DNA of 64,000 nucleotides from Magnetospirillum sp. 15-1 (GCF_900184795.1 NZ_FXXN01000027.1:355748-419747), one strand, 5' to 3'; positions 1-7,773 are shown, numbered from the stretch's first letter. Numbers and translations: made by a program. The notes: generated by a model from the sequence alone, not told the origin.

Positions 1-289
1 CGATGGTGATGGTGTTGCCGCCCAGATTGAGCGCCATGCCGGCGGCCATGGGGACCCGCAGCGGCGACAGTCCCAGGCTCATGGCCAGCGGCATGGGGGC
101 CAGCATCTGGGCGCCGTCCAGCGCGCCCACCGCCACCTTGTCGCGGATCGAGGCCCACGAGGACTCGCGGGACAGCTCCACATCCAGGCCCATCTCGGCG
201 AAGAAGCCGCGCTCCTTGGCCACCACCAGGGGGGCCGCATCGATCAGCGGCACGATACCGAGCTTCAGACGGGTCTTTTCCACTCTCAT
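1..289 (-). CDS. NasS/NrtA-family nitrate-binding protein, N-terminal part (runs off the window)
   Basis: The first 96 codons of a periplasmic-binding-protein-like fold are present. The protein opens with MRVEKTRLKLGIVPLIDAAP and continues with the AKERGFFAEMGL segment typical of CmpA/NrtA/SsuA-type ligand-binding proteins. There is no signal peptide or lipobox: the ligand-binding fold starts almost at residue 8. That favours a cytoplasmic nitrate sensor of the NasS type, which sequesters NasT when nitrate is absent, over an exported transporter subunit. It is the last visible gene of the nitrate block on this strand and lies behind its own sigma54 promoter and ANTAR leader. The start is chosen at the ATG 25 bases after the terminator hairpin; AAGAG lies just upstream. 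Choosing NasS over NrtA is inference because the C-terminus is missing. Confidence 0.75.
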   Translation of the reverse strand, partial: MRVEKTRLKLGIVPLIDAAPLVVAKERGFFAEMGLDVELSRESSWASIRDKVAVGALDGAQMLAPMPLAMSLGLSPLRVPMAAGMALNLGGNTITI

Positions 290-313
290 CTCTTGGGTCC
301 CTCGGCCAAATAG

Positions 314-461
314 AAAAGGCGTTCCCCGGAATGCCCGGCGCCGGTCCCCGCAGGGGGGCTGCGCCGATTTTCCGTGGAACGCCTTTGTTCCTTCGCCCCA
401 TGGCCGCTTCGTTGCGGCCGGGGGGCTTGATCTTGGGGCGGCGGGGCCTCGCCATTGAGGC
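314..461 (-). promoter_or_regulatory. NasT-responsive ANTAR two-hairpin leader with intrinsic terminator, upstream of nasS-like gene
   Basis: Read on the minus strand, the leader holds hexaloop hairpin GGCCGC-AACGAA-GCGGCC (402-419). Ten bases later comes GGAAC-AAAGGC-GTTCC (376-391). Both loops have A at position 1 and G at position 4, the ANTAR recognition signature. The second hairpin shares its 3' half with the 5' arm of a terminator: AAAGGCGTTCC (376-386) pairs with GGAACGCCTTTT (314-325). Thus forming hairpin 2 excludes the terminator. A third hexaloop, GCCTC-AATGGC-GAGGC (446-461), lies further upstream. The arrangement matches known ANTAR antitermination leaders; that NasT is the ligand is inferred from the neighbouring nasT. 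Confidence 0.88.
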
Positions 462-495
462 TCGCTGCCGCATTCATAAAACTCCTATCCTGCTT

Positions 496-511
496 TGCAT
501 GCCCCGTGCCA
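496..511 (-). promoter_or_regulatory. sigma54 (RpoN) promoter of nasS-like gene
   Basis: On the minus strand TGGCACGGGGCATGCA matches the -24/-12 consensus TGGCACG-N4-TTGCA with a single mismatch and both invariant GG and GC present at correct spacing. Predicted start of transcription is near 485, so the whole ANTAR leader is transcribed. Confidence 0.85.
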
Positions 512-551
512 AGGCGGGAATGGCGGTTTGGCGAGGGTTGGTTGGCAGGGC

Positions 552-570
552 TGCCTATTTTTTAATCTGT
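552..570 (-). promoter_or_regulatory. Conserved 19-bp upstream element (copy 1)
   Basis: On the plus strand this reads TGCCTATTTTTTAATCTGT. It is identical at 17 of 19 positions to the element at 3752-3770. Both lie 41-42 bases upstream of a sigma54 promoter. It is AT-rich and could be an IHF or activator site; the binding protein is not identifiable from sequence. Confidence 0.6.
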
Positions 571-577
571 GAAAAAA

Positions 578-2287
578 TCACTGATTAAAATTTAATCTCA
601 CAGCAAGGGCGACCAGCAGCGCGGCGGCCAGCAGAGCCGAGACGGCCTGCCAGAAGCGCACCGGGTCGCGGTCGTAAAGCGGTGGCTTCTTGATGGGGGG
701 CGGTTCGACAAGGGCGGAGCCGTGCTCCAGTTCCAGCACGAACTCGATGACGTCGCCCTGGCGGTCGCCGGGGCCGGGCGACAGGGCGCGGGTGATGGCC
801 GCCTCCAGCCAGGAGGGCAGGTCGGGGCGCAACTGGGTCAGCGAGGCCGGGCGGCCGAAGCGTGGCCGCGAGAACGGCTCGATCTCGCCAAAGGGATAGG
901 CGCCGGTGAAGGCGCGGAACAGGGTGGCGGCCATGGCGAACAGGTCCGAGGCCTCGGCTCCCGCCTCGCCGGCGAACAGCTCGGGGGCCATGAAGCTGGC
1001 GGTGCCGGGAATGTCCTCGGCGCGGAATTCCTCCAGCCGCGGTATCCGGGCCACTCCGAGGTCGAGCAGGCGCAGCGAGTCGCCCTTCTCCAGGATGATG
1101 TTGTCGGGCTTGATGTCGCGATGGATGATCCCGGCCCGGTGCAGCGTCGCCACCGCCTTGCCCAGCTTGATGGCGATGTCCAGGCCCTCCTCCAGGCCGA
1201 GCGGTGGCTTGCGCTTCAGGCGGGCCTCCAGGGTCTCGCCCTCGTAGAACGGCATTACCGAGTAAAGCCGCGACTGCCGGTCGGGGGCGGGCTCCAGCAC
1301 CTCGGCGATCCACGGGCTGCGCACCCTGGCGGCGATCCACGCCTCGCGCAGGAAGGCGGATTTGTAGGTGGCCTCGCTGGCGACGCGGGGGTGGGGGAAT
1401 TTCAGCACCACCTGACGGCCCCCGGCTCCGTCGCGCCCCAGGAACAGGCGGGAGTAGCGGCCGTCGGACAATTGCCGCTCCAGGCGGTAGCCGTCGACCG
1501 TCTCGCCCACTCGGGGCAGGTCGCCGATGGGCAGCGGCGCCAAGGCGAGGCCCAGGCTGTCCTGGTCCATGTCCGGCACGTCGATGATGTCCAGCACCAG
1601 GGCGCTGGCGTTGTCGTCGCCCCCCGCCGCCAGGGCGGCGGCCACCAGTTCGTGGGCGGTGTCCTCGGGGGCCGAGCGTCTGCCCAGGATGGCGGCGATC
1701 GCGGGGTCGGAAAGTACCCCGTGCACGCCGTCGCTGCACAGCATCAGCCGGTCATGGGGCGAGACCGGGTGGTGGGCATAGTCCAGCCGTACCGAATCCT
1801 CCAGGCCGATGGCCCGCAGCAGGACGTGGCTCATGCCTGCCCGGTTCATGACGTGGTCCTGGGTGAGGCGCGACAGATGCTCGCCGGCCAGGCGGTAGAG
1901 CCGCGAATCGCCCACATGGAGCACGTGCAGGGTGCGCCCCGCCACCACCAGACCGGTGAAGGTACAGGCCATGCCGGCCAGGGTGGTATCGGTGCGGCCC
2001 ACCGTGTGGACCCAGCGGTTGAGGGTGTCGATCACCCTGGTGGCGTTGCGCTGGGGGCCCAGGGTCTCGGGCTGCTCGAAATAGCCGTCGAGGAAGCCGC
2101 GCACCGTCACCTCGGCGGCCTCGCGCCCGCCCTTGGCGCCGCCCATGCCATCGGCCAGGGCGGCCAGAACACCCCTTCGGGCGATCTGGCCGTCGCTGCC
2201 CAGACAGGCGCCGACGAAGTCCTCGTTGCGTTCGCGCCGCCCCGTTTGGCTGGCGAAGCCGACGCGAACGCGCAAGGACCCTGTCAT
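578..2287 (-). CDS. Bifunctional PP2C phosphatase / Ser-Thr protein kinase
   Basis: This 569-residue protein fuses a PP2C-type phosphatase to a eukaryotic-type kinase. The phosphatase half (about 1-245) keeps RNED near 20-23, DGMGG near 46-50, GDSRLY near 126 and GGDDNAS near 222, which are the metal-binding aspartate motifs. The kinase half (about 265-530) has VVLKF with the ATP lysine, HRDIKPDN near 389-396, DLG in place of DFG near 409, and APE near 434. A C-terminal hydrophobic helix (about 544-564) anchors it in the membrane. The start ATG overlaps the narK stop by one base, so translation is coupled to the transporter. Kinase/PP2C fusions are known in nitrate-assimilation operons of proteobacteria, but their substrate is not established. 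Regulation of NarK or nitrite reductase is only inference. Confidence 0.9.
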   Translation of the reverse strand: MTGSLRVRVGFASQTGRRERNEDFVGACLGSDGQIARRGVLAALADGMGGAKGGREAAEVTVRGFLDGYFEQPETLGPQRNATRVIDTLNRWVHTVGRTDTTLAGMACTFTGLVVAGRTLHVLHVGDSRLYRLAGEHLSRLTQDHVMNRAGMSHVLLRAIGLEDSVRLDYAHHPVSPHDRLMLCSDGVHGVLSDPAIAAILGRRSAPEDTAHELVAAALAAGGDDNASALVLDIIDVPDMDQDSLGLALAPLPIGDLPRVGETVDGYRLERQLSDGRYSRLFLGRDGAGGRQVVLKFPHPRVASEATYKSAFLREAWIAARVRSPWIAEVLEPAPDRQSRLYSVMPFYEGETLEARLKRKPPLGLEEGLDIAIKLGKAVATLHRAGIIHRDIKPDNIILEKGDSLRLLDLGVARIPRLEEFRAEDIPGTASFMAPELFAGEAGAEASDLFAMAATLFRAFTGAYPFGEIEPFSRPRFGRPASLTQLRPDLPSWLEAAITRALSPGPGDRQGDVIEFVLELEHGSALVEPPPIKKPPLYDRDPVRFWQAVSALLAAALLVALAVRLNFNQ

Positions 2288-3561
2288 CAGACGCGGGCGC
2301 CCGATGCCGCGCCCCAGGTGGTGCGCCAGCGCCGCTTCACCCCGAACAGGGCGATCCAGCCCACCGCCACCAGGGCGCTGAAGAACAGGAAGCCGATGCC
2401 GAAATTGCCGGTCATTTCCTTGGACATGCCCAGAGTCTTGGCCAGGAAGAAGCCGCCGATGCCGCCGAAGCAGCCCACCAGCCCCGTCATGGTTCCGATC
2501 TCGCCACGGAAACGCTGCGGGATCAACTGGAACACGGCGCCGTTGCCCATGCCGAGGCACAGCACGCCCACCGAGAACACCAGCACGGCCCGCCAGGCTT
2601 CCACCGGCATGCTGGCCATGGACCAGCCGGCCACCGCGCCGGTGCCGGCATTGGCGGGGGCGGGGCCGGCGCCCAGGAAGGCGATACCCAGATAGGTGGC
2701 CGAGACGATGGAGAACAGCACCAGCAGGGTGCGGATGCCGCCGATGCGGTCGGCCACGTAGCCGCCCACCGGACGGAAGCACGAACCGAACATCACCACG
2801 ATGGCGACCATCAGGCCGGCGGTCACGCCGGACACGTGGTACTGGATGGTGAAGTAGAGCGGCAGCGAATTGGCGAGGCCGACGAAGCCGCCGAAGGTGA
2901 TGAAGTAGAAGAACATGAACCACCAGCTGTCCCGGTCGGCGAAGATGGCCTTGTACTTGGCCAGGGTCACCGGATTGCGGGCCACCGGCGCCTCCTTGGA
3001 GAACACCACGTAGAACAGCAGGGTGGGGACCAGCGGGATCAGCAGGGTGGCGAGGGCGGTCTGCCAGCCGTACTTCTCGGCCAGGGACGGGATGATCAGG
3101 GCGTCGAGCACGGTGCCCATGTTGCCGGCGCCGGCGATCCCCATGACGATGCCCTGGTACTGGGGCGGATACCACTTGCTGGCCTGGGGCAGGGCGACGG
3201 CGAACGAGGCGCCGGCCAGGCCGAGGATCACGCCCAGCATCTCGACCTCGAGAACGCTGTGCAGGCCGAACTGCCAGGCATAGGCGACGCCCAGAATGAC
3301 GATGATCTGGGCGACGGTGCCGGTGATTTTGGCGCCGAACTGGTCGCAGAAGATGCCCATGGGCACCCGCAGGATGGCGCCGGCCAGGATGGGGATGGCG
3401 ACCATGGTGAACTTCTCGCCCACCGGGATATTAAGCTCCTTGGCGATATAGACGATCAGCGGGCCGAGGGTGACCCAGGCCATGAAGCTGAAATCGAAAT
3501 AAAGGAACGAGGCCAGCAGTGTCGGCCAGTGTCCCGCCTTCTTGAAATCCTTTAAATTCAT
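2287..3561 (-). CDS. narK: NarK/NasA-type nitrate/nitrite MFS transporter
   Basis: A 424-residue major facilitator with about twelve membrane segments. The nitrate/nitrite porter family signatures are visible: the first helix region FSFMAWVTLGPL, and two glycine-rich stretches, GLAGASFAVALPQ and GAGNMGTV. It imports nitrate for assimilation, given the neighbouring nasT and nasS-like genes. The start at MNLKDFKKAG is supported by GGAGGG 10 bases upstream and by its place just downstream of the leader terminator. The stop codon overlaps the kinase start (TGATG). Expression appears to need both sigma54 and nitrate-released NasT. Whether it is a proton symporter or nitrite antiporter cannot be told here. 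Confidence 0.93.
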   Translation of the reverse strand: MNLKDFKKAGHWPTLLASFLYFDFSFMAWVTLGPLIVYIAKELNIPVGEKFTMVAIPILAGAILRVPMGIFCDQFGAKITGTVAQIIVILGVAYAWQFGLHSVLEVEMLGVILGLAGASFAVALPQASKWYPPQYQGIVMGIAGAGNMGTVLDALIIPSLAEKYGWQTALATLLIPLVPTLLFYVVFSKEAPVARNPVTLAKYKAIFADRDSWWFMFFYFITFGGFVGLANSLPLYFTIQYHVSGVTAGLMVAIVVMFGSCFRPVGGYVADRIGGIRTLLVLFSIVSATYLGIAFLGAGPAPANAGTGAVAGWSMASMPVEAWRAVLVFSVGVLCLGMGNGAVFQLIPQRFRGEIGTMTGLVGCFGGIGGFFLAKTLGMSKEMTGNFGIGFLFFSALVAVGWIALFGVKRRWRTTWGAASGARV

Positions 3562-3579
3562 CGCTTTGATCCCTCCAGC

Positions 3580-3672
3580 AAAAAAGGCGCTCCGCGAACG
3601 GACGGACACCCCCGGCGGGGCCGTCGATTCGTGGAACGCCTTTGTCCCGGGCCGGGCCTCGTCGTTGAGGCC
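3580..3672 (-). promoter_or_regulatory. NasT-responsive ANTAR two-hairpin leader with intrinsic terminator, upstream of narK
   Basis: On the minus strand hairpin 1 is GGCCTC-AACGAC-GAGGCC (3655-3672). Hairpin 2 is GGGAC-AAAGGC-GTTCC (3633-3648) with one G-U pair. Both hexaloops carry A1 and G4. Hairpin 2 overlaps the terminator 5' arm AAAGGCGTTCC (3633-3643), which pairs with GGAGCGCCTTT followed by a T-run (3580-3593). The AAAGGCGTTCC block is identical in the leader at 314-461. Confidence 0.9.
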
Positions 3673-3694
3673 AGACCGATTTAGGGAAAGCAAA

Positions 3695-3710
3695 AGCAAT
3701 GGCCGTGCCA
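3695..3710 (-). promoter_or_regulatory. sigma54 (RpoN) promoter of narK
   Basis: TGGCACGGCCATTGCT on the minus strand is a full match to the RpoN consensus (TGGCACG-N4-TTGCW). The predicted transcript start is near 3684, placing the 120-base ANTAR leader between promoter and narK. Confidence 0.92.
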
Positions 3711-3751
3711 GTCCGGAAACCGGCGGAACAGTGCCGGCTCCGCAGTGCGCA

Positions 3752-3770
3752 TGCCTAAATTTTAATCTGT
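3752..3770 (-). promoter_or_regulatory. Conserved 19-bp upstream element (copy 2)
   Basis: TGCCTAAATTTTAATCTGT on the plus strand matches the element at 552-570 at 17 of 19 bases and sits 42 bases upstream of the narK sigma54 promoter, between it and the nasT stop. Confidence 0.6.
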
Positions 3771-3800
3771 AGATAATGTGCGGATTAAAAAAGCGGCAGA

Positions 3801-4379
3801 TCAGCCGAGCAACTCGGCGGCGTCGATGATCTTGTTGGCCACGTCGATCAGGCGCTGCTTCTGGTCCATGGCCATGCGCCGCATCAGGCGATAGGCCTCG
3901 TCCTCCTCGACCTTGCGCCGTTTCATCAAGATGCCCTTGGCCTTTTCGATCTGCTTGCGCTCGGCGAGCGTGGTCCGCGCCTTGTCCAGTTCGCCGCGCA
4001 GGGACTGGAACTGGGCGAAGCGGGCGATGGCCACGTCGATCACCGGGCGGACCCGGTCGGGCTTCAGCCCGTCGACCACATAGGCGGAAACCCCGGCCTC
4101 CACCGCCGCCTTGATGGTTTCGGGCTTGCCGTCCTGGGCGAACATCACCACCGGTCGGCCCTGCTCGATGCCGACCCGGCGCATGTCCTCCAGCGTGTCG
4201 CGGTCGGGGGAGTCGATGTCGACGATGATCACGTCGGCGGCCAGTTCCGCGATCCGGGCGGGCAGGCCGGCACCGCTGGCGAACACCGCCACCACGGTGA
4301 AGCCGTCCGCCTGCAGGGCGTCGCGGACCATTTCCGCCCGGTCGCGCTCGTCGTCCACCACGATGACCCGCAATCCCAT
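3801..4379 (-). CDS. nasT: NasT-type response regulator with ANTAR RNA-binding domain
   Basis: A 192-residue antiterminator. The N-terminal receiver-like domain begins MGLRVIVVDDERDRAEM and has the phospho-acceptor region VIIVDIDSPDRDTLE. The C-terminal ANTAR domain (about 130-190) is recognisable from KARTTLAERKQIEKAKGIL, MKRRKVEEDEAYRLMRRMAM and the closing DVANKIIDAAELL. NasT binds paired hexaloop hairpins in nascent leader RNA and prevents termination; NasS holds it off without nitrate. Two such leaders lie directly downstream. The start is chosen at the ATG preceded by AAGGACG at good spacing; an in-frame ATG further upstream would add 33 residues before the conserved fold. Here nasT is separated from the nasS-like gene by narK and the kinase. 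Confidence 0.93.
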   Translation of the reverse strand: MGLRVIVVDDERDRAEMVRDALQADGFTVVAVFASGAGLPARIAELAADVIIVDIDSPDRDTLEDMRRVGIEQGRPVVMFAQDGKPETIKAAVEAGVSAYVVDGLKPDRVRPVIDVAIARFAQFQSLRGELDKARTTLAERKQIEKAKGILMKRRKVEEDEAYRLMRRMAMDQKQRLIDVANKIIDAAELLG

Positions 4380-4537
4380 GACCCGTCCTTGCTGCAATGG
4401 TCCCGGTAAACAAGCATGCGTCATGCCAGTTGTCTCCGGAAGCGCCCCTTTCCGGAACTTAGGCGATCGGCCGGGCATTGCAATGGCCGGTGGGGGTGCT
4501 ACCCTCGAAGAAGCGGTGGACGAGGAGCGGAGCGAAG

Positions 4538-5113
4538 GTGACCCGATCGATCATGATGGCGGCTCTGCTCGTGGCCCTGGCGGCCTTTCCGGCCATGGCC
4601 GGCGGCAAGGGCGGCAAGGAAGGCGGCGGTGAATCCCAGGGCGCCATGTGGGCGACCCTGCCCGGCCCGCGGGAAATCGTGGTGCCGCCGCCCCAGGCCA
4701 GCGAAAGCCTGGGAGTGGTCTCGATCAGCGCCACCATGTGGGCGGGCACCGGCTCGGCCAAGTGCCGGGTCAACTTCACCATCGAGAACTATTCCTCGGC
4801 CACGGTGGCGCTGGGCTTCATCGGCCGCACCTTCGGGGCCAAGGACGAACTGGTGGACAATTGGGTGATCACCGTCCTGTCCCTGCCGCCCAACGGCCGC
4901 ACCGGACGCCTGTTCTCGTGCACCCTGGGGGCGACCCAACTCACCCTGGTTCCCACCAGCAGCTACGACTGGCCGCCGGCCAAGTGCGTGAAGGCGGGCG
5001 AGGAAACCGAAATGTGCCCGCTGACCGTCAAGCTGACGTCGACGGTTCCCATCGTCCTCAACAAAGAAGAGAAACGAGAGGAAAAGAAAGACGACAAAAA
5101 GGGGAAGCATTAA
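4538..5113 (+). CDS. Secreted protein of unknown function with Lys/Glu-rich tail
   Basis: I do not recognise this family. The reading frame has a signal peptide (MMAALLVALAAFPAMA, cleavage likely after AMA) followed by a Gly/Lys-rich linker. A beta-rich domain of about 130 residues contains at least four cysteines (in AKCRVN, FSCTLG, AKCVKA and EMCPLT), consistent with two disulfides in the periplasm. The last 17 residues are almost all Lys, Glu and Asp. The start is uncertain: GTG at 4538 has GAGGAG about ten bases upstream, ATG at 4553 or 4556 begins directly at the hydrophobic core, and an ATG at 4478 is also in frame. It is divergent from nasT and shares no obvious operon. Confidence 0.65.
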   Translation: MTRSIMMAALLVALAAFPAMAGGKGGKEGGGESQGAMWATLPGPREIVVPPPQASESLGVVSISATMWAGTGSAKCRVNFTIENYSSATVALGFIGRTFGAKDELVDNWVITVLSLPPNGRTGRLFSCTLGATQLTLVPTSSYDWPPAKCVKAGEETEMCPLTVKLTSTVPIVLNKEEKREEKKDDKKGKH

Positions 5114-5188
5114 TCTCCTAGACTTTTGGTAGCCTTGCGAGGGGGTAGTTCCGGCCATAGGGTCGCGGCTCGCAAGGGGTGCCATTAC

Positions 5189-5560
5189 ATGACCGGGATA
5201 AGGGAAGGCAGCTGGATCAGGCGCGCGGCAGCGTGGCTGCTGGCGGTTGCCTTGCTGCTGGGCACCATGCCGCCGGTTCCGGCGGTGCTGGGGGCCGGCG
5301 GGCCGGATTCCTTTGTCGCCGACGACGTCTGCGCCGCTGCCGGCCATGTGGCCGACCCGGCCAAGGCCGGCGGAACCGGCCATGATTGCGGCGGCCATTG
5401 CTGCGTCCTGTCCGGCAAGATCCTGCCGCCCGCGCCGCTGTCCGTGCGGCCGCTCGGCATGGTGGTCGCCGTACGGGCGGTGCCGACGCCCTCGCCCGCG
5501 CCGGACGAGCCGCCCTTCACCGTCCATCCCGCCCGCGCCCCTCCGTTCCTCGCCGCCTAG
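5189..5560 (+). CDS. DUF2946-like small exported protein
   Basis: A 123-residue protein with an N-terminal hydrophobic segment (AAAWLLAVALLLGTM). A cysteine/histidine cluster (HDCGGHCC) follows near residues 69-76, and the end is PARAPPFLAA. The Cys/His pair region and the terminal RAPP motif resemble DUF2946 proteins, which commonly sit directly upstream of TonB-dependent copper receptors. That is what is seen here: an oprC-like gene starts 54 bases later. The Cys/His cluster suggests metal binding in the periplasm or inner membrane. The start ATG has AAGGGG about eight bases upstream. Family assignment is from motif memory and should be read as moderate. Confidence 0.65.
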   Translation: MTGIREGSWIRRAAAWLLAVALLLGTMPPVPAVLGAGGPDSFVADDVCAAAGHVADPAKAGGTGHDCGGHCCVLSGKILPPAPLSVRPLGMVVAVRAVPTPSPAPDEPPFTVHPARAPPFLAA

Positions 5561-5614
5561 ATAACGGCCCGCCTGTTCGGGCCGCCTTCAGCGATTCATT
5601 CATCGAGGAACATC

Positions 5615-7741
5615 ATGACCCGCCACGCGATTCATCGTGGCGGACGCCGGCATGGCCGCGTCCGCTTGCTTGCCACGACTTTTCTGACCAGCTTCGTCCT
5701 TACCGGTATTGCTCCCGCCCTGGCCGAGGACATTCCCGAGGTGGTGATCACCGCGCCCCGCTTCAGCGTGCCCGCCGACGCCAGGACCAATGCCGGCGGC
5801 GACACCGCCAAGCTGCTGTCGGGCACGTCGGGCCTCAACCTCATCACCAACGGCGGCGTCTCCAGCCTGCCCGACATCCACGGCCTGGCCGACGACCGGC
5901 TGAAGATCGTGGTGGACGGCATGGAGGTCACCTCGGCCTGCTCCAACCACATGAATCCGCCGCTGTCCTATATGGATGCTTCCAAGGTCGACAAGGTCGA
6001 GGTGTGGAGCGGCATCACCCCGGTCAGCGCCGGCGGCGACAATATCGGCGGCGTGATTTCCGTGAAGTCGGCGTCTCCCGCCTTCGCCCGGCAGGGCGAG
6101 GGCTACAAGCTGGGCGGCCGCATGTCGGCCTTCTATAAGAGCGTCAACGACGGGGTGGGCGGTTCGCTTGCCCTGCACGGCGCCGACGAGACCTTCAGCC
6201 TGGGTTACGACGGATCGTGGTCCAAGGGCCGCGACTATTATGCCGGCGGCGACCACCGGGCGGTCCTTTCCACCCTTTACGAGGCCCGCAACCACGCCCT
6301 GACCTTCGGCGCCCGGCACGAAGGGCACCTGGTGATTCTCGAAGCCGGCCAGCACGACATCCCCTATCAGGGGTTCTCGAACCAGCACATGGACATGACC
6401 GGCAACAAGGGCGTGCACGGCAATGGGCGCTACGAGGGCGAGTTCGACTGGGGCAGGCTGGAGGCCCGCGCCTACTGGCAGCAGGTCAGGCACGCCATGG
6501 ACCAGATCGCCAGTGAAAAGGGCGGGCAGATGCCCATGCGCACCGACGCTACCGATCTGGGCTATGCCGTCAAGGGCGATATCCGGGTCTCGGATGGCAA
6601 GACTGTTCGGGTCGGCCAGGAGTTCCACCGCTTTCTGCTTGATGACTGGTGGCCGCCGGTGGCGGGCAGCATGATGATGTCGCCCAACACCTTCAAATCC
6701 ATCAATGGCGGCACCCGCGACGTGATCAGCGCCTTCGCCGAATGGGAGGAGAAGTGGTCGCCGCAATGGACCACCTTGCTGGGCGTGCGCAGCGATACGG
6801 TCCTGATGGATACCGGCAACGTGGCGGGCTATGCTACCTCGGGGACCGAGGCCAACGACGCGGCGGCCTTCAACGCCAAGAACCACGCCAAGACCGATTT
6901 CAACTTCGACCTCACCGCCCAGGTCCGCTACGAGCCCAATGAGGCCAGCACCAACGAGTTTGGCTATGCCAGGAAGTCCCGCTCGCCCAGCCTTTACGAG
7001 CGCTATTCCTGGTCCACCACCTCCATGGACAGCGCCATGATCAACTGGTTCGGCGACGCCAACGGCTATGTGGGCGATCCCGGATTGCGGCCGGAGGTGG
7101 CCCACACGGTCAGCACCTCCTTCGCCCTACATGACGCGGGTCGCAAGGAGTGGGCGGCGAAGATGACGCCCTACTTCACCTATATCGCCGACTATATCGG
7201 CGTCGACATGGTCGGCAGCACCACCACGCGCAGCTCGGTCTTCCCGCTGCTGAAGTTCGCCAACCACGACGCCATGATGTCCGGCGTCGATTTCTCGGGC
7301 AGCACCTTCGTGGCCCGCGACACCGGCTATGGCGACTTCAAGCTGTCGGGCACCATCGGTTGGCTGCACGGCGAGATGGTCAATACCGGCAAGGCCATGT
7401 ACCACGTCATGCCCATCAACGGCAAAGCCGCCATCGAGCACGGAATGGGCGGCTGGACCAATGCCGTCGAGGCGCAGTTGGTCGGCACCAAGGCCGGAGT
7501 CGACCCGCTCCGCCGCGAGCCCAAGACGCCCGGCTACGCCCTGCTCAACCTGCGTAGCGGCTATGAGTGGGAGAATTTCCTGATCAATCTCGGCATCGAT
7601 AACCTATTCGACAAGCGCTATTACCATCCGCTGGGCGGCGTCGACTATTCCGAATGGTCGCGCCACAAGTCCACCGGCCAGGTGGGGGCCTTACCGGCCC
7701 CCGGCCGGTCGTTCAACGCCGGTATCACGATGAAGTTCTGA
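5615..7741 (+). CDS. TonB-dependent copper receptor (OprC/NosA-like)
   Basis: A 708-residue outer-membrane receptor. A signal peptide (cleavage near ALA-ED, residue 38) precedes a plug domain with a TonB-box-like PEVVITAP, then a 22-strand barrel ending in phenylalanine (GITMKF). The plug carries CSNHMNPPLSY at residues 109-119; this CxxxM followed by NPPLSY is the copper-binding signature of OprC/NosA receptors. A Met/His cluster (QHMDM) lies in an extracellular-loop region near residue 255. It likely imports copper, for example for cytochrome oxidase or nitrous oxide reductase. GAGGAAC precedes the ATG. It probably forms an operon with the DUF2946-like gene. A convergent terminator separates it from cobC. 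Confidence 0.9.
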   Translation: MTRHAIHRGGRRHGRVRLLATTFLTSFVLTGIAPALAEDIPEVVITAPRFSVPADARTNAGGDTAKLLSGTSGLNLITNGGVSSLPDIHGLADDRLKIVVDGMEVTSACSNHMNPPLSYMDASKVDKVEVWSGITPVSAGGDNIGGVISVKSASPAFARQGEGYKLGGRMSAFYKSVNDGVGGSLALHGADETFSLGYDGSWSKGRDYYAGGDHRAVLSTLYEARNHALTFGARHEGHLVILEAGQHDIPYQGFSNQHMDMTGNKGVHGNGRYEGEFDWGRLEARAYWQQVRHAMDQIASEKGGQMPMRTDATDLGYAVKGDIRVSDGKTVRVGQEFHRFLLDDWWPPVAGSMMMSPNTFKSINGGTRDVISAFAEWEEKWSPQWTTLLGVRSDTVLMDTGNVAGYATSGTEANDAAAFNAKNHAKTDFNFDLTAQVRYEPNEASTNEFGYARKSRSPSLYERYSWSTTSMDSAMINWFGDANGYVGDPGLRPEVAHTVSTSFALHDAGRKEWAAKMTPYFTYIADYIGVDMVGSTTTRSSVFPLLKFANHDAMMSGVDFSGSTFVARDTGYGDFKLSGTIGWLHGEMVNTGKAMYHVMPINGKAAIEHGMGGWTNAVEAQLVGTKAGVDPLRREPKTPGYALLNLRSGYEWENFLINLGIDNLFDKRYYHPLGGVDYSEWSRHKSTGQVGALPAPGRSFNAGITMKF

Positions 7742-7750
7742 TCCCGCGGA

Positions 7751-7773
7751 CCGAGGGGGCCTCGCCCCCTCGG
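7751..7773. terminator. Bidirectional terminator between copper receptor and cobC
   Basis: CCGAGGGGGC-CTC-GCCCCCTCGG is a perfect 10-bp stem with a 3-base loop located ten bases past the receptor stop and just before the cobC stop. It lacks a strong T-run on either side. Confidence 0.6.

Noticed and set aside
722-2695. 657-codon plus-strand open frame opposite the kinase and narK
   Set aside because: Gly/Gln/His/Ala-rich with no domain; the minus strand carries complete catalytic motifs. High G+C removes stop codons from antisense frames.
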